Source of the DNA: Armatimonadetes bacterium CG06_land_8_20_14_3_00_66_21
Lineage (GTDB): Bacteria; Armatimonadota; Abditibacteriia; CG2-30-66-41
Assembly (NCBI GenBank): GCA_002779825.1
Contig: PEVN01000188.1
Coordinates: 1-49,146, forward strand
Length of the DNA: 49,146 nt
Direction: 5' to 3'
Part shown: piece after piece, positions 19,601-27,103 of the stretch
Position numbering within the stretch: the first letter of the stretch is position 1
How the letters are laid out: each line of letters begins with the position of its first letter
Notes under the pieces: generated by a model
What the model was told of the DNA's origin: nothing
Database searches by the model: none
Seen by the model: the letters and a program-made list of their open reading frames with translations, nothing else
Made by a program: the position numbers and the translations under genes

Positions 19601-20215
19601 GACTGCCAACGCCTTGCGGATGTCCTCGCGGGCGAAGTACCCGATACCAGACAGCGGTACTCCCTGGGTGATCGGCGCCCGGTCCTCCGCCAACGGCTTC
19701 TTGAAGAGCGGCAGCGAAGTCGTTCTCCCAAAGGTGAACAGCAGTCCCGCTCCGTCGGCGACTTGCCTGAGGATCCTGTACTGGGCTTCCTTGGGGAGCG
19801 CGTCCAGGTTGGCGTTGGCAAGCACGATGGCGTCGTACTTGCGCGCGAGTTTGCCGACAAGCTCGCCCGCCTTCTCCTCAATGCTGGTGCCCTCCACCGC
19901 GAGATCGTACGGGGCCGCGCCGCTATCCGACTCGAACGACATCAGCCCGGAGTGCGCACTGGTGAACGCGGTGTAGTCCAGGTCGAACCGCTGCCACAGC
20001 TCGACAATCTCCCGCGGCGCCATGGTGCGAGGGATGACGAACAGGACCTTCGGCTTGCCGCCCGCATACGGCTTCGCCCACTCGAAATGCGGCGTCTTCA
20101 GCGCGGTCGTTACCTCCCGCAGATACGCGCCGTCGTGGCGGGCGTAGGCCAGGGCGCAATAGGTGATCGCGGTGAGCAGGATCAGCGTGCGGGACGAGTG
20201 GTGCTGGTGTTTCAT
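16592..20215 (-). CDS. Large secreted GH42-like glycoside hydrolase (beta-galactosidase type)
   Basis: A 1207-residue exported enzyme. The ATG at 20215 follows AGGAGGC and starts a signal peptide (about 1-25). Residues about 50-300 form a Rossmann-like domain (KPKVLFVIPRTMAPREIVEL), and strand-rich modules follow to about 480. The segment about 500-830 looks like a GH42-type TIM barrel: YSLGDENYFGHKSG contains the candidate acid/base Glu601, and QYGDIKALNDLWGSQYTSFD is the classic GH42 segment. About 850-1000 resembles the trimerisation domain (SEAEVKQITSFVDGGGILIA), and a beta tail follows. Family members hydrolyse beta-galactosides or related linkages; the exact substrate cannot be read. 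A structured repeat lies immediately upstream of the ribosome-binding site. Confidence 0.8.
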   Translation of the reverse strand: MKHQHHSSRTLILLTAITYCALAYARHDGAYLREVTTALKTPHFEWAKPYAGGKPKVLFVIPRTMAPREIVELWQRFDLDYTAFTSAHSGLMSFESDSGAAPYDLAVEGTSIEEKAGELVGKLARKYDAIVLANANLDALPKEAQYRILRQVADGAGLLFTFGRTTSLPLFKKPLAEDRAPITQGVPLSGIGYFAREDIRKALAVQQESDFPGKLVETFAFGRGRIAVLNYGQGSSTYYGGQGLTPAETYSLNWQTDYEYLLSLVYKTLLWTMAEHKPTVFFTDLPAEAQTYARDALPTKLGVRLQCDRSTGLIGKLEILVRDHTDVVESRKETPLKLAAGEGTLSVDLPRVKAGEHFVDLIVRSQAATEQWGSVFFRVTNPLTLAAFGTVREFAEKGEPVALTAALSAPAPAKTHLVVTLTDSNDRCYARRDLAIAPDATAGKPLTLDLSGSTTIATRVHGELRVGDEVLDAHDSFVFVPRRQSNLFRSVIWGLGGDSGLTHLGLRQLRAAGFTDHLSHPTASGSTERLMALCDLPLVCYAYRIGGDVDEKGWRHDMWIKDVADGCFHNPELQQKAAAAVTDRIKNVIAYGPSLYSLGDENYFGHKSGFSPIGVQSFRERLRKQYGDIKALNDLWGSQYTSFDDIQLVPSDDALKQRLWPLVHEHMAFNEQEYADYHHFLRDVIKQQDAHAWVGAEGSVPGDLEQTIAGLEIWGPYADKRGNELLRSLCTPQLVRGNWWGGYVGSHGARAGAGILWRQLLSGSVNTSLFFAATGSEGLFATELSYADYFRKTLPDLREIYGGIGQLLAASQVADDGLAVHWSQASEHAATMFATVGSPVSSQGNLLGLLDRNGFGYRYVTTSTVEGGALEKDRHRALFLACSQALSEAEVKQITSFVDGGGILIADVGTGSMNGVCRPLWKSASGDPREWHGQLDDVLGIRREGAPSAKSQTTNLSFALGKAKLTLNEFPFRTDASVVADSQVKVDGVPVFLTRSQGKGKVIFLNFPFPNPEHPDGARFLRDLLGAVDFHPESWLTDSRGYLCRRFVNDGLTLIGVAREAETARDTALKLAASAYVYDTRAGKLLGKLDSVSLPRGTPDNRVFALLPQPASPPTIACPKSVARGQRTTIQLGLPKAGAPPAGRILRLQVLRPDGTEATPCRQYVVLDKPTATADLTWAFNDLPGAWTVKVTDVATGLSVSAKVTVH

Positions 20216-20221
20216 GTTTGC

Positions 20222-20396
20222 CTCCTGCGAAAATGCCCTGTCAATCCGAGCCGCGACCGTGAGGGAGCGCGTGAGCCGTCGGCGTCGCGGACCAAGTAGC
20301 CTTGTCACGCGCTCCCTCGCGGTCGCGGCTCGGACGGGCTCGCGCTTTCACTTGCCGGGGTGCTCAAGCGAAGCGCGAACATGGGTGATCCCTGCT
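20222..20396 (-). repeat. Leader-type palindromic repeat, copy A
   Basis: This intergenic repeat has 29-bp inverted arms (20246-20274 and 20305-20333, 28 of 29 paired) around a 30-base loop; the arm core is GAGCCGCGACCGTGAGGGAG. A conserved tail (CACTTGCCGGGGTGCTC, from 20349) follows on the plus strand. The other end of the similarity reaches the AGGAGG before the GH42-like start. A second copy at 44695-44871 has the same layout in front of an unrelated gene. The space between the neighbouring genes holds nothing else. Confidence 0.85.
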
Positions 20397-20427
20397 TGAG
20401 CAATGCACAGCGAGGCAGCTTGCCGGC

Positions 20428-21558
20428 TCACTCCTCTGCCACCAGCGCCCACAGCTTCGCCTCCCACTTCACGTCGGCGAGCTGGCGCCTCAGCGTTGCC
20501 AACTGGTCGAACGCCAATGCGGCAACACCGGGCGACAAGTCGCCGGCAGCAGCTTGCGTATGCAACTCGCTCAGCTTGGTCGTCAGTTCGGCGACCGACT
20601 TGTCCAGCCTTGCCTTCACGTCGCTCTCTGATAGGCCGGCAGTCGCGGTTCCTGCCTGTTGCAGCTCTTGGTCCGGTAGCTTCAACGCTACTTGCACCCA
20701 TTCCTTGAGGCCCTGCCGTTGCCACCTGCCGCGGTCGTGCGTCAGCACGAGACCGGGCAAGAGCATCCGGAAGCGGTCCCCCTTGGTCTTCGCCAGGGTC
20801 TTGGCGACGTGCGCCAATGCGGCATCCGTCCATGGGGCGAACCTGCCAAACCCGAGATGCCCAAACCTACTGGGGTTGGCGTACGATCCGCCCAGCGCCC
20901 AGGTAACGCCTTTGAAGGCGCCACTGCAGTAGCCGTAGCGCACCAAGTCGAACGACCAGATGTCGCCCTCGCGCGGCTTGCGGTCGAGGTCGCTCCAAGG
21001 CAGAGAGAGCTCGATGTACCACGCATCATTGCCACGCGAGGTCTTCACCTGCCAGCCCTCGACGTTCCACCCGGAGTCCATGACCATGTTGGTGGTCTTC
21101 TCGTCGTAGCGAGTGGCGAGGGAGTTGGTGGTGAACTTGTAGTAGCCTGTGCCGCCGTTGGTGGGGTCGAGCATGATCTCGACGCAGTCGTCCTGCCACA
21201 GGTCGGGCGCGTCGCGGCTGGTGATCTTCGCCTTGATCTGGTCGAGTCGGTCCTCGTACAAAGTGAGCCCCATGTACAGGCCGCGGTCATCGAAGCAAAG
21301 CCGGGCCGCGGTCTTCAGCGGCGGCGGCTTGGCGACGGGAGTCCAGTACTGGTAAAACTGATCCATGGCCGGCAAGCTCTGCCAGCACGGGTCGTCCAGC
21401 TTGCCATCGACCACCGGGGCCTTCGCACAACGCAGGCACTCGTAGAACGACACGGTGGCCGGTTCCGCTGCGTGCAGTGCGTTGGCGCCCGAGAGGACGG
21501 CCAGAACTGGCAGGAGACCGAGGGCGGGGAGTCCCATTGCGCGGGGTTGGATCCTCAC
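20428..21558 (-). CDS. Secreted CBM9-like carbohydrate-binding protein
   Basis: A 376-residue exported protein with a GTG start at 21558 behind GAGGTGAG, and a signal peptide (about 1-30, ending ALHA). Residues about 40-250 match the family 9 carbohydrate-binding / DOMON-like sandwich: APVVDGKLDDPCWQSLPAM, ARLCFDDRGLYMGLTLYE, WQDDCVEIMLDPTNGG and WYIELSLPWSDL occur in the usual order. The C-terminal 110 residues are helical and charged. Such domains bind sugar chain ends and often accompany secreted hydrolases. Six bases separate its start from the stop of the upstream GH-A-like gene, so the two are one operon. Confidence 0.85.
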   Translation of the reverse strand: MRIQPRAMGLPALGLLPVLAVLSGANALHAAEPATVSFYECLRCAKAPVVDGKLDDPCWQSLPAMDQFYQYWTPVAKPPPLKTAARLCFDDRGLYMGLTLYEDRLDQIKAKITSRDAPDLWQDDCVEIMLDPTNGGTGYYKFTTNSLATRYDEKTTNMVMDSGWNVEGWQVKTSRGNDAWYIELSLPWSDLDRKPREGDIWSFDLVRYGYCSGAFKGVTWALGGSYANPSRFGHLGFGRFAPWTDAALAHVAKTLAKTKGDRFRMLLPGLVLTHDRGRWQRQGLKEWVQVALKLPDQELQQAGTATAGLSESDVKARLDKSVAELTTKLSELHTQAAAGDLSPGVAALAFDQLATLRRQLADVKWEAKLWALVAEE

Positions 21559-21564
21559 GGTGTC

Positions 21565-24378
21565 TCACCTCACCTCGTACACATGCACGGCAAGCGGCTC
21601 GAATCGGTCGTGCAGCTTCCCGTCAGTCAGTGCTGCGGTACGGTTCTCAAACAGCGCCCCTGCCTGTGCCTTGCCGGCGAAGGCAGGCGAGGCGAACGAG
21701 AGGTCGCACGGCTTGTTGTCACGGTTGACGGCGACGATCACCGTCCTGTCGGGCAGCTTCTTCTCCCAGAGGTGGATCTCGATCCCGTCGGCGGGGTGCT
21801 CGACCCACATTCGCGCAGGTGCTTGCGCCTCCAGCACCGGGCGCAGTTCCTTGAGCTGGCGTGCCGTCTCCTTCAGCGCCTCCCATGCCTTGGGCGCGTG
21901 GGCGACGGTCAGGTACGTGTTGCTCCCCTGTCCCCACCACCACCAGCACAGGCCGCTGCTGTTGTGGGCTACTGCCATGAAGGCGCAGGCACGGAGCATC
22001 GCCGGACCCGGCTGGAACTTCTCGGGGTCGAGCTTGGCGCCGGTCCCGCCGCCCTGCTGATTGCGGTCATAGCAGTGCACGATGGACATGAGCGGCACCT
22101 CGGGACGCAGCGCCTCCCGGTGCCGCTCGAAGTTCTGGACGTTGTTGGCCGGCGTGCTGTAGTCCATGCTCCAGTACACGTCGTAGCTGTCGTGGTACAG
22201 CGGCATCATGTTCGGCTGCGCCACGGTGACGATCACCGGGTGCATGGGGTCGAGCGTCTTGATGAGTCGGTAGAGCCGGCGCAGTTGGTCCGGCGGGACG
22301 TACTGGTGGGGCAGGTCAGGCTCGTCAAACAGGTACCAAGCCAGGAGCGCCGGGTGACGGCACAACGCACCGACGCGCTCGGCCACGAAGTCCTCGTCCA
22401 GCGTCTGCAGCTTCTGACGGTCGAACCCGATGAAGGCTTGCAAGTCCAGTTTCCCGCACTCGTCGAGGTACTCAAGCGCCGACTCGTTGCTCCCCGCGCC
22501 ATCCCAGGTGTAGTTGTGCACGAAGTCGTAGCCCGCCTTGGCCATCTCGGGGAGGTCCGCGGTCAGGACGCCGTACATTCCGAGCAGGAACTGCGGCTTG
22601 CCGTCTATCTCCACTCCGCCTTGGACCAGCCAACGCTTGTGCACCACGCCGGGCGCGCAATTCAGGAACAGGCGCCGGGTCGCCTTGTTGCCGGCTGCGT
22701 CCTGCGCCTCGACATCCAGCCGGTGGAGGCCGGGCTGCCAGTCCGTGGGTGGCGTGTACTCCGCGCTGGTCGGTCCGACTTTGGCGTTGACCTCCTGGCC
22801 GTCCAGCCGGAGGGCGACTTCGGTCACTCCGACGCCATCCTCATAGCGCACCATCACCGCCTGCCGTGCCGTCGCGAGGTGGGCGTGGTCGGCAGCGATC
22901 TTGGGCGGGGTGCAGTCCTGCGTGAGCGGCGCCGTCTGCGCGAAGTGCCAGACGGCGGAGGTGGTGGCGTGATCTGGGAGGCCTACGCGCCAATACCACT
23001 TCCCTGGGGAGAGGGGCTGCTCGGGCGCGAATGGCGACTGCTGGATGTCCTCGAACCGCAGTGTCGTGTCCGCGGGGAAGGTCTCGTCCGGGGAGAGCTC
23101 CACCGTGGCGTCGGCCCGGTCCGCGTACTGCCAGCGAAACTCCGGCGTGTTGTCCGCCACGGTCGCGCCAAACGCTGGCTGTGCCAACAAGGGGTTGCGC
23201 TTGGTCTGCGTCAGCCTCACGTCGTCGAACCAGCCTGTACCAGTAGCGCGCATCGAGAGGAACACGATGGCGTAGGCGGCCTCTTTGGGTGAGCGCATGA
23301 ACTTGGTGGTGACTCGTCTCCAGTCGGTGGTCCCATAGCTGCCGTCGGCATAGTCGCCGGAGGCGAGCCACTTGCCGTCCTTGTCGGCCCACTCGAGGAT
23401 CACCGTTGCACCCGTGGCGGGCATATCGCCGAACGAGGCGCCCACTACGTCCCGCGTCTTGACCCAGGCTTCCGCCGCGTAGAGCAATCCGCCGGTGACG
23501 GGGATCTGCTGCGTCAGGTAGATGCCGGTGCGATCCGTCTGGTCGGCCGGGATCGTCACGCGTGCGGACCGGCTGCCGCCATGCTTGACCTCGGGGGCCG
23601 TCGCGGCTCTCGGGTTCTCGCTCCACTGTTTGAGACCGTCCTCGAACCCGCCGTTGTCGACCGGCACGTCGCGCTGCTCCACCGCCGTCTGCGCCAGCAA
23701 TGCGCGTCGAGCCTCGAGCTCGTCGGGATTGGCCGGTTGGACTTCGACCTCGATGGATCGCTCCACGGTTTGCGGTCGCTCCTCGTCATTGAGCACGTAG
23801 ACCAGGAAGAAGCCGTTGCCCCGGTCGCGCCGGTCCTGCACCAGGGCCTTCTGGCAGCGGACGATGACCGTCCGCTCCGGCTGCTCGAACCGCAGTTCCT
23901 CCACGCCGCTCAGTTGCGCGAAGGGACTGCTGAGGTCGAGCACTCCCGGCTTGCCGTTGAGGCTGATCGCGCAGGACTGCTCGTTGAGCCAGACGGCCTC
24001 GGGCGCGAGCTCGACGGAGTACTCCGTCGGGCCGGCAGCCCGCACCATCGCCTTCAGCGTGAGCGTCAGCTCGTTGCCGACGCCGCTGGCGGTGAGGGTG
24101 GCGTCCTGGTTGTCGGGAACCTGCCGCGTCCACACCGCCCCCGTTTCCGTCGGCGTCGCTTGCCCGCCCGCCAGACCAAACCGTGCGCCCGCCCAGTTGG
24201 GCAGGTAGCCCTGCACCCGGCCGTTCCGGAGCAGTAGCTGACCTTCGTAGCTGACGGTATCCGGCCCGCTGGCACCGACGGCAATGCTCCACGGACCGCT
24301 CTGAACCGTCTGCGCTGAGAACGCGCCGATCACTGCCAGCGGCAGTAGGGCGAGTGCTGTCACGACTCGATTGAGCAC
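21565..24378 (-). CDS. Secreted multidomain glycoside hydrolase (GH-A clan TIM barrel) with CBM
   Basis: A 937-residue exported protein. I choose the GTG at 24378, preceded by AAGGAGG with seven-base spacing and followed by a signal peptide (1-23, ending AFSAQT), over upstream in-frame starts. After a beta-rich region comes a CBM4/9-like module (about 238-395, opening VDNGGFEDGLKQWSEN). A fibronectin-like segment (about 396-480), an Ig-like segment (about 508-570) and a TIM barrel (about 592-900) follow. In the barrel, LLAWYLFDEPDLPHQY carries the likely acid/base Glu686. The family (GH2- or GH5-like) cannot be fixed by eye. It is the first gene of the minus-strand glycan operon and is divergent from the PDZ-protein gene. 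Confidence 0.8.
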   Translation of the reverse strand: MLNRVVTALALLPLAVIGAFSAQTVQSGPWSIAVGASGPDTVSYEGQLLLRNGRVQGYLPNWAGARFGLAGGQATPTETGAVWTRQVPDNQDATLTASGVGNELTLTLKAMVRAAGPTEYSVELAPEAVWLNEQSCAISLNGKPGVLDLSSPFAQLSGVEELRFEQPERTVIVRCQKALVQDRRDRGNGFFLVYVLNDEERPQTVERSIEVEVQPANPDELEARRALLAQTAVEQRDVPVDNGGFEDGLKQWSENPRAATAPEVKHGGSRSARVTIPADQTDRTGIYLTQQIPVTGGLLYAAEAWVKTRDVVGASFGDMPATGATVILEWADKDGKWLASGDYADGSYGTTDWRRVTTKFMRSPKEAAYAIVFLSMRATGTGWFDDVRLTQTKRNPLLAQPAFGATVADNTPEFRWQYADRADATVELSPDETFPADTTLRFEDIQQSPFAPEQPLSPGKWYWRVGLPDHATTSAVWHFAQTAPLTQDCTPPKIAADHAHLATARQAVMVRYEDGVGVTEVALRLDGQEVNAKVGPTSAEYTPPTDWQPGLHRLDVEAQDAAGNKATRRLFLNCAPGVVHKRWLVQGGVEIDGKPQFLLGMYGVLTADLPEMAKAGYDFVHNYTWDGAGSNESALEYLDECGKLDLQAFIGFDRQKLQTLDEDFVAERVGALCRHPALLAWYLFDEPDLPHQYVPPDQLRRLYRLIKTLDPMHPVIVTVAQPNMMPLYHDSYDVYWSMDYSTPANNVQNFERHREALRPEVPLMSIVHCYDRNQQGGGTGAKLDPEKFQPGPAMLRACAFMAVAHNSSGLCWWWWGQGSNTYLTVAHAPKAWEALKETARQLKELRPVLEAQAPARMWVEHPADGIEIHLWEKKLPDRTVIVAVNRDNKPCDLSFASPAFAGKAQAGALFENRTAALTDGKLHDRFEPLAVHVYEVR

Positions 24379-24568
24379 AGGCAGGCCTCCTTGGGCGCAC
24401 CACTGCATGGGCGCACCTCTTGTCCTATTGTCGGCTGTCGGCAGGATGCCGGCCGACAGGCTATGATACGACGCGGCCAGGGACGCAACCTGCTCCGCCC
24501 GGGACAGCGCCGTTGCATTCCCGACACGGCTGCGTTGAGCCATACTCTGTTCAAGTGAGGTGAATACC
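24379..24568. promoter_or_regulatory. Divergent promoter region with a small hairpin
   Basis: This 190-bp spacer lies between the divergent GH gene (-) and the PDZ gene (+), so promoters for both are expected here. It contains an 8-bp inverted repeat (CTGTCGGC at 24435 and GCCGACAG at 24452, 9-base loop) and a TATGAT sequence at 24462-24467 that could serve as a -10 for the plus-strand gene. No convincing -35 box is visible. Confidence 0.35.
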
Positions 24569-25471
24569 ATGGAGAAACATCTACGGGTATCGTTGGCAGT
24601 CGCAATTGCGTTGAGCGTTGGTTGTCTATTCGTGAGTGGCGCAGGAATGGCGAGGGCTGCGGGGGAAGCCGCAACCCCGCCGGGGCCCTGCTGCAGGACA
24701 GGCCATGCCGCGAAGGCGCCTGGCCGCCCCGCCTCTTACTGGAGCAAGAAGAACGGGAAGTTCGCCGGCCCGCGGCACCTCTGTCAGACTCCGGCCCCAG
24801 TCGTCCTTTCGTTTGCCGGCAAGACGAACAAGGTGCAGGCGGTCGAGGCTGCGGACACGCTCTTGGTGCCCGCGCAGGTGCTCGCCCTGGTAGGCGCCAC
24901 GGTAGAGTCGCTGGGACGTGCCTACACCTTCACGCGCGGGACGAAGAAGCTGGAGGTAACCGTTGGCAGTTCGGCCGTGAAGCTCACGGACGGGGAGAAT
25001 GCCAGCGCCGCCGAATGGGACCTGTGCCCGCGGCTGTACGAAGACACAGCATATGTGCCGCTTCGGGCCGCCGCCACCGCGTTGGGTCTGTCGGTGTCGT
25101 GGGACAAAGAGGCAGTGACGCTGGCCGAGGCCGACTCGACTGCGGCGGAAGTGGCGACGCCTCCGGAGTGTCCAGCCTCGCGGATTGAGAGTGAGCTCGG
25201 CGTCACCGTGCTTCGCAGCTCGGCAGCCGGCCCGTCCGGCCCGGGGATCGGCATCCTGGCCGTGGCCGACGGTGGCCGCGGCGCGGACCTCGGTCTGAGA
25301 CCCCGAGACGTGATCCTCTCCTGCAACAAGACGCGCACCTCGTGCCCCAAAGACCTGGATGCGATCATCCAGGACACGAAAGCCCAGAACCTGTGCGTTT
25401 GCTCCGTGACCGTTGCCCGCGGCCGGTCTAAGGTGACGCTGCAGGGCAAACCGCAGCCTGCAGCGCAGTAA
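24569..25471 (+). CDS. Exported protein with copper-amine-oxidase-N-like and PDZ domains
   Basis: A 300-residue exported protein. The ATG at 24569 is five bases after GAGGTGA; a GTG three codons earlier is an alternative. A signal peptide covers about 1-31. Residues about 85-190 resemble the Cu_amine_oxidN1 / stalk domain repeated in many Gram-positive and Armatimonadota exported proteins: LLVPAQVLALVGATVESLGR and AYVPLRAAATALGLSVSWD are its typical strands. The C-terminal part (about 200-290) is PDZ-like (GIGILAVADGGRGADLGLRP, RDVILSCN). Cysteines are unusually frequent (CC near 42, C in LCVC near the end), so disulphides or metal binding are possible. The function is unknown. Confidence 0.75.
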   Translation: MEKHLRVSLAVAIALSVGCLFVSGAGMARAAGEAATPPGPCCRTGHAAKAPGRPASYWSKKNGKFAGPRHLCQTPAPVVLSFAGKTNKVQAVEAADTLLVPAQVLALVGATVESLGRAYTFTRGTKKLEVTVGSSAVKLTDGENASAAEWDLCPRLYEDTAYVPLRAAATALGLSVSWDKEAVTLAEADSTAAEVATPPECPASRIESELGVTVLRSSAAGPSGPGIGILAVADGGRGADLGLRPRDVILSCNKTRTSCPKDLDAIIQDTKAQNLCVCSVTVARGRSKVTLQGKPQPAAQ

Positions 25472-25504
25472 CGCCGGCCGCGGTGAAGACGGCGAGTGCG
25501 CAAC

Positions 25505-25581
25505 CGAGGACGCGTCCTCGCGTCCTCCCCGCCGGCTTGCCGACGGGAGGAGGGCCCGCCGGGAAAAGGGCCCGGGCGGGG
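25505..25581. repeat. Palindrome-rich intergenic segment
   Basis: Three adjacent palindromes lie between the PDZ gene and the Gly-rich gene. There is a perfect 16-bp palindrome CGAGGACGCGTCCTCG (25505-25520), a hairpin of the CTCCCCGCCGGC / GCCGACGGGAG type (about 25523-25552), and a GC-rich hairpin with an AAAA loop (about 25552-25581). There is no T-run. The rest of this 212-bp spacer shows no gene. Confidence 0.5.
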
Positions 25582-25683
25582 ATGTAACCTCGTCGCCACT
25601 GCGAACACTACCCCGGTGATCGACAACGCCAGCGCTACCGAGTTTGGCGGCAGTCGGCGCAAACGCGAAGGGAGACAAGCACG

Positions 25684-26208
25684 ATGTTGAGAAGGATAAC
25701 GACTTGGAGCGCCATGGGGCTTTTGGTGGGCGCGATCTTGCTGCCGGTGGCCTATGGGCAGCGACCGGGCGGCGGTGGAGGACCAGGCGGCCAAGGTGGC
25801 GGGCGCGGCGGCTTCGACCCAGAGATGATGAAGCAGATGCAGGCAATGCGGGCCGTCGAGAGCTACTGGAACCTCCTGTCGTTCTCGGTGAAGGTCGACG
25901 CGAAGAAGCTGGAAGAGCTGCGCCCGAGCTTCCAGAAGTGGTGGGACGCCCGCGAGAAGGCTCGCGCCAAGCTGCAGAAGGACGGGGACTTCCAGGGCTA
26001 CGGGAAGGACCTCAAGCCGGCAGTTACTGCGCTCGACGCCGCGGTAAAGAAGTCACTGGGCGACGCCCTGTACAAGAAGTTGCAGGCTGCTGCAGAAGCC
26101 CAAGCCCCCCGCGGCTGGGGCGGCAGGGGCGGCCAAGTCGGCCGCGGTGGTCCTGGGGGCGGTGGAGGCCGTCCCGGTGGCGGCGGCGGCGGTGGTCGAC
26201 CGCAGTAG
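25684..26208 (+). CDS. Small exported Gly-rich protein
   Basis: A 174-residue protein with a signal peptide (1-25, ending VAYGQ), a Gly-rich stretch (RPGGGGGPGGQGGGRGG), and a helical charged core of about 90 residues containing KAVDAKKLEELRP-like and WWDAREKARAKLQKDGDF segments. A second Gly/Arg/Pro-rich tail ends GGGGRPQ. The helical core with flexible Gly-rich ends resembles small periplasmic Spy/CpxP-like or structural proteins, but I see no diagnostic LTxxQ motif, so no function is assigned. The start has AGGGAGA nine bases upstream, and an intrinsic terminator follows the stop codon. Confidence 0.75.
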   Translation: MLRRITTWSAMGLLVGAILLPVAYGQRPGGGGGPGGQGGGRGGFDPEMMKQMQAMRAVESYWNLLSFSVKVDAKKLEELRPSFQKWWDAREKARAKLQKDGDFQGYGKDLKPAVTALDAAVKKSLGDALYKKLQAAAEAQAPRGWGGRGGQVGRGGPGGGGGRPGGGGGGGRPQ

Positions 26209-26234
26209 TTGCTCGTGCCGGACCAGACTGAACG

Positions 26235-26270
26235 GCGCCCCTCGTCAAGCGACGAGGGGCGCTTTTCTTT
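26235..26270 (+). terminator. Intrinsic terminator after the Gly-rich protein gene
   Basis: A perfect 12-bp stem (GCGCCCCTCGTC / GACGAGGGGCGC) with an AAGC loop is followed by TTTTCTTT. It lies 27 bases after the Gly-rich protein's stop codon and separates it from the amidotransferase gene. Confidence 0.9.
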
Positions 26271-26308
26271 CGGTGGCGCTGCCAAGGCGAAGGCGCCACA
26301 CTGTGAGC

Positions 26309-27025
26309 ATGGGCAATGACAACGCCGTGCTTGTGCTCAAGCACCTCTCCTGCGAGCCACCCGGGCTGATCGGCGAGGCGCTGGCCGCGCGCGGTCTTCG
26401 GTTTCGGATGATCGAGTCGCCCCTGGGAGAGCCCGTGCCAATCGCTCCGGCCGGCCACGCGGCGCTTGTGGTTACGGGTGGGCCGATGGGCGTCTGCGAC
26501 GGCGACCGGTGTCCGTTCCTGAGGGCGGAGGCAGCCCTGATCGAGCGGTTCCTCCAAGCCAGGTTGCCCGTCCTCGGGGTGTGCCTGGGAAGCCAGCTAC
26601 GGGCACACGTGCTGGGCAGCGAGGTGACGCCGGGCCCCAAGAAGGAGCTTGGCTGGTTGCCGATCCACTCCACGCCTGAGGGGAACGCCGACCCGCTGTT
26701 CCGGCACGTGGGGGAATCGCTGACGGTCACCCACTGGCACGGCGACCGGTTCGACCTCCCCAGCGGCGCCGTCCACTTGGCGTCGTCGGAACTCACGCCC
26801 ATACAGGCATTCCGGTACGGCCGGTCCGCCTACGGAGTCCTGTGCCACCTTGAACTGACCGAGGAGATACTCGCGGAGTGGCGAGCTGCCTTTGCCGAGG
26901 AGGCGGGTGCTGAAGGCTACGACATCCACCGCCTGACCGGAGAGGTGGCGGTGCACTTGGCCGCGGCGCAGCGCGTCGCGCAGGCGATGCTCGGGGCGTG
27001 GGCGGACCTGGCTGTTGCGGTGTAG
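26309..27025 (+). CDS. Class I glutamine amidotransferase (GATase1-like)
   Basis: A 238-residue cytoplasmic protein with the class I glutamine amidotransferase triad visible: nucleophile Cys92 in VLGVCLGSQLRAHVLG, and His180 and Glu182 in YGVLCHLELTEE. The preceding HAALVVTGGPMGVCDG is the oxyanion-side glycine strand. The size and lack of a synthetase domain match the stand-alone GMP-synthase-like or YfeJ-type proteins that hydrolyse glutamine or related gamma-glutamyl compounds; the acceptor is unknown. The ATG at 26309 begins the conserved domain; an open frame further upstream passes through the terminator and the Gly-rich gene and is not real. The ribosome-binding site is weak. Confidence 0.88.
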   Translation: MGNDNAVLVLKHLSCEPPGLIGEALAARGLRFRMIESPLGEPVPIAPAGHAALVVTGGPMGVCDGDRCPFLRAEAALIERFLQARLPVLGVCLGSQLRAHVLGSEVTPGPKKELGWLPIHSTPEGNADPLFRHVGESLTVTHWHGDRFDLPSGAVHLASSELTPIQAFRYGRSAYGVLCHLELTEEILAEWRAAFAEEAGAEGYDIHRLTGEVAVHLAAAQRVAQAMLGAWADLAVAV

Positions 27026-27103
27026 TTGCCGAGGGGATGGGTGCTTGCCTGTTCGGCGGTCATGTCGCGTCGGGGTGGCGGAATGGGAATGCTCGCCCTA
27101 CGG

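Noticed and set aside
20305..20333. Leader-type palindrome as intrinsic terminator
   Set aside because: The stem is long and GC-rich, but no T-run follows on either strand and it lies directly before start codons.
20692..23292. 866-codon open frame on the plus strand
   Set aside because: It lies antisense to the CBM9-like and GH-A genes, which have signal peptides, domains and ribosome-binding sites. The antisense translation is Arg/Val/Leu-rich without recognisable domains, as expected from GC-rich third-position bias.
26147..26308. 54-codon extension of the glutamine amidotransferase
   Set aside because: It would run through the Gly-rich gene end and a strong intrinsic terminator.
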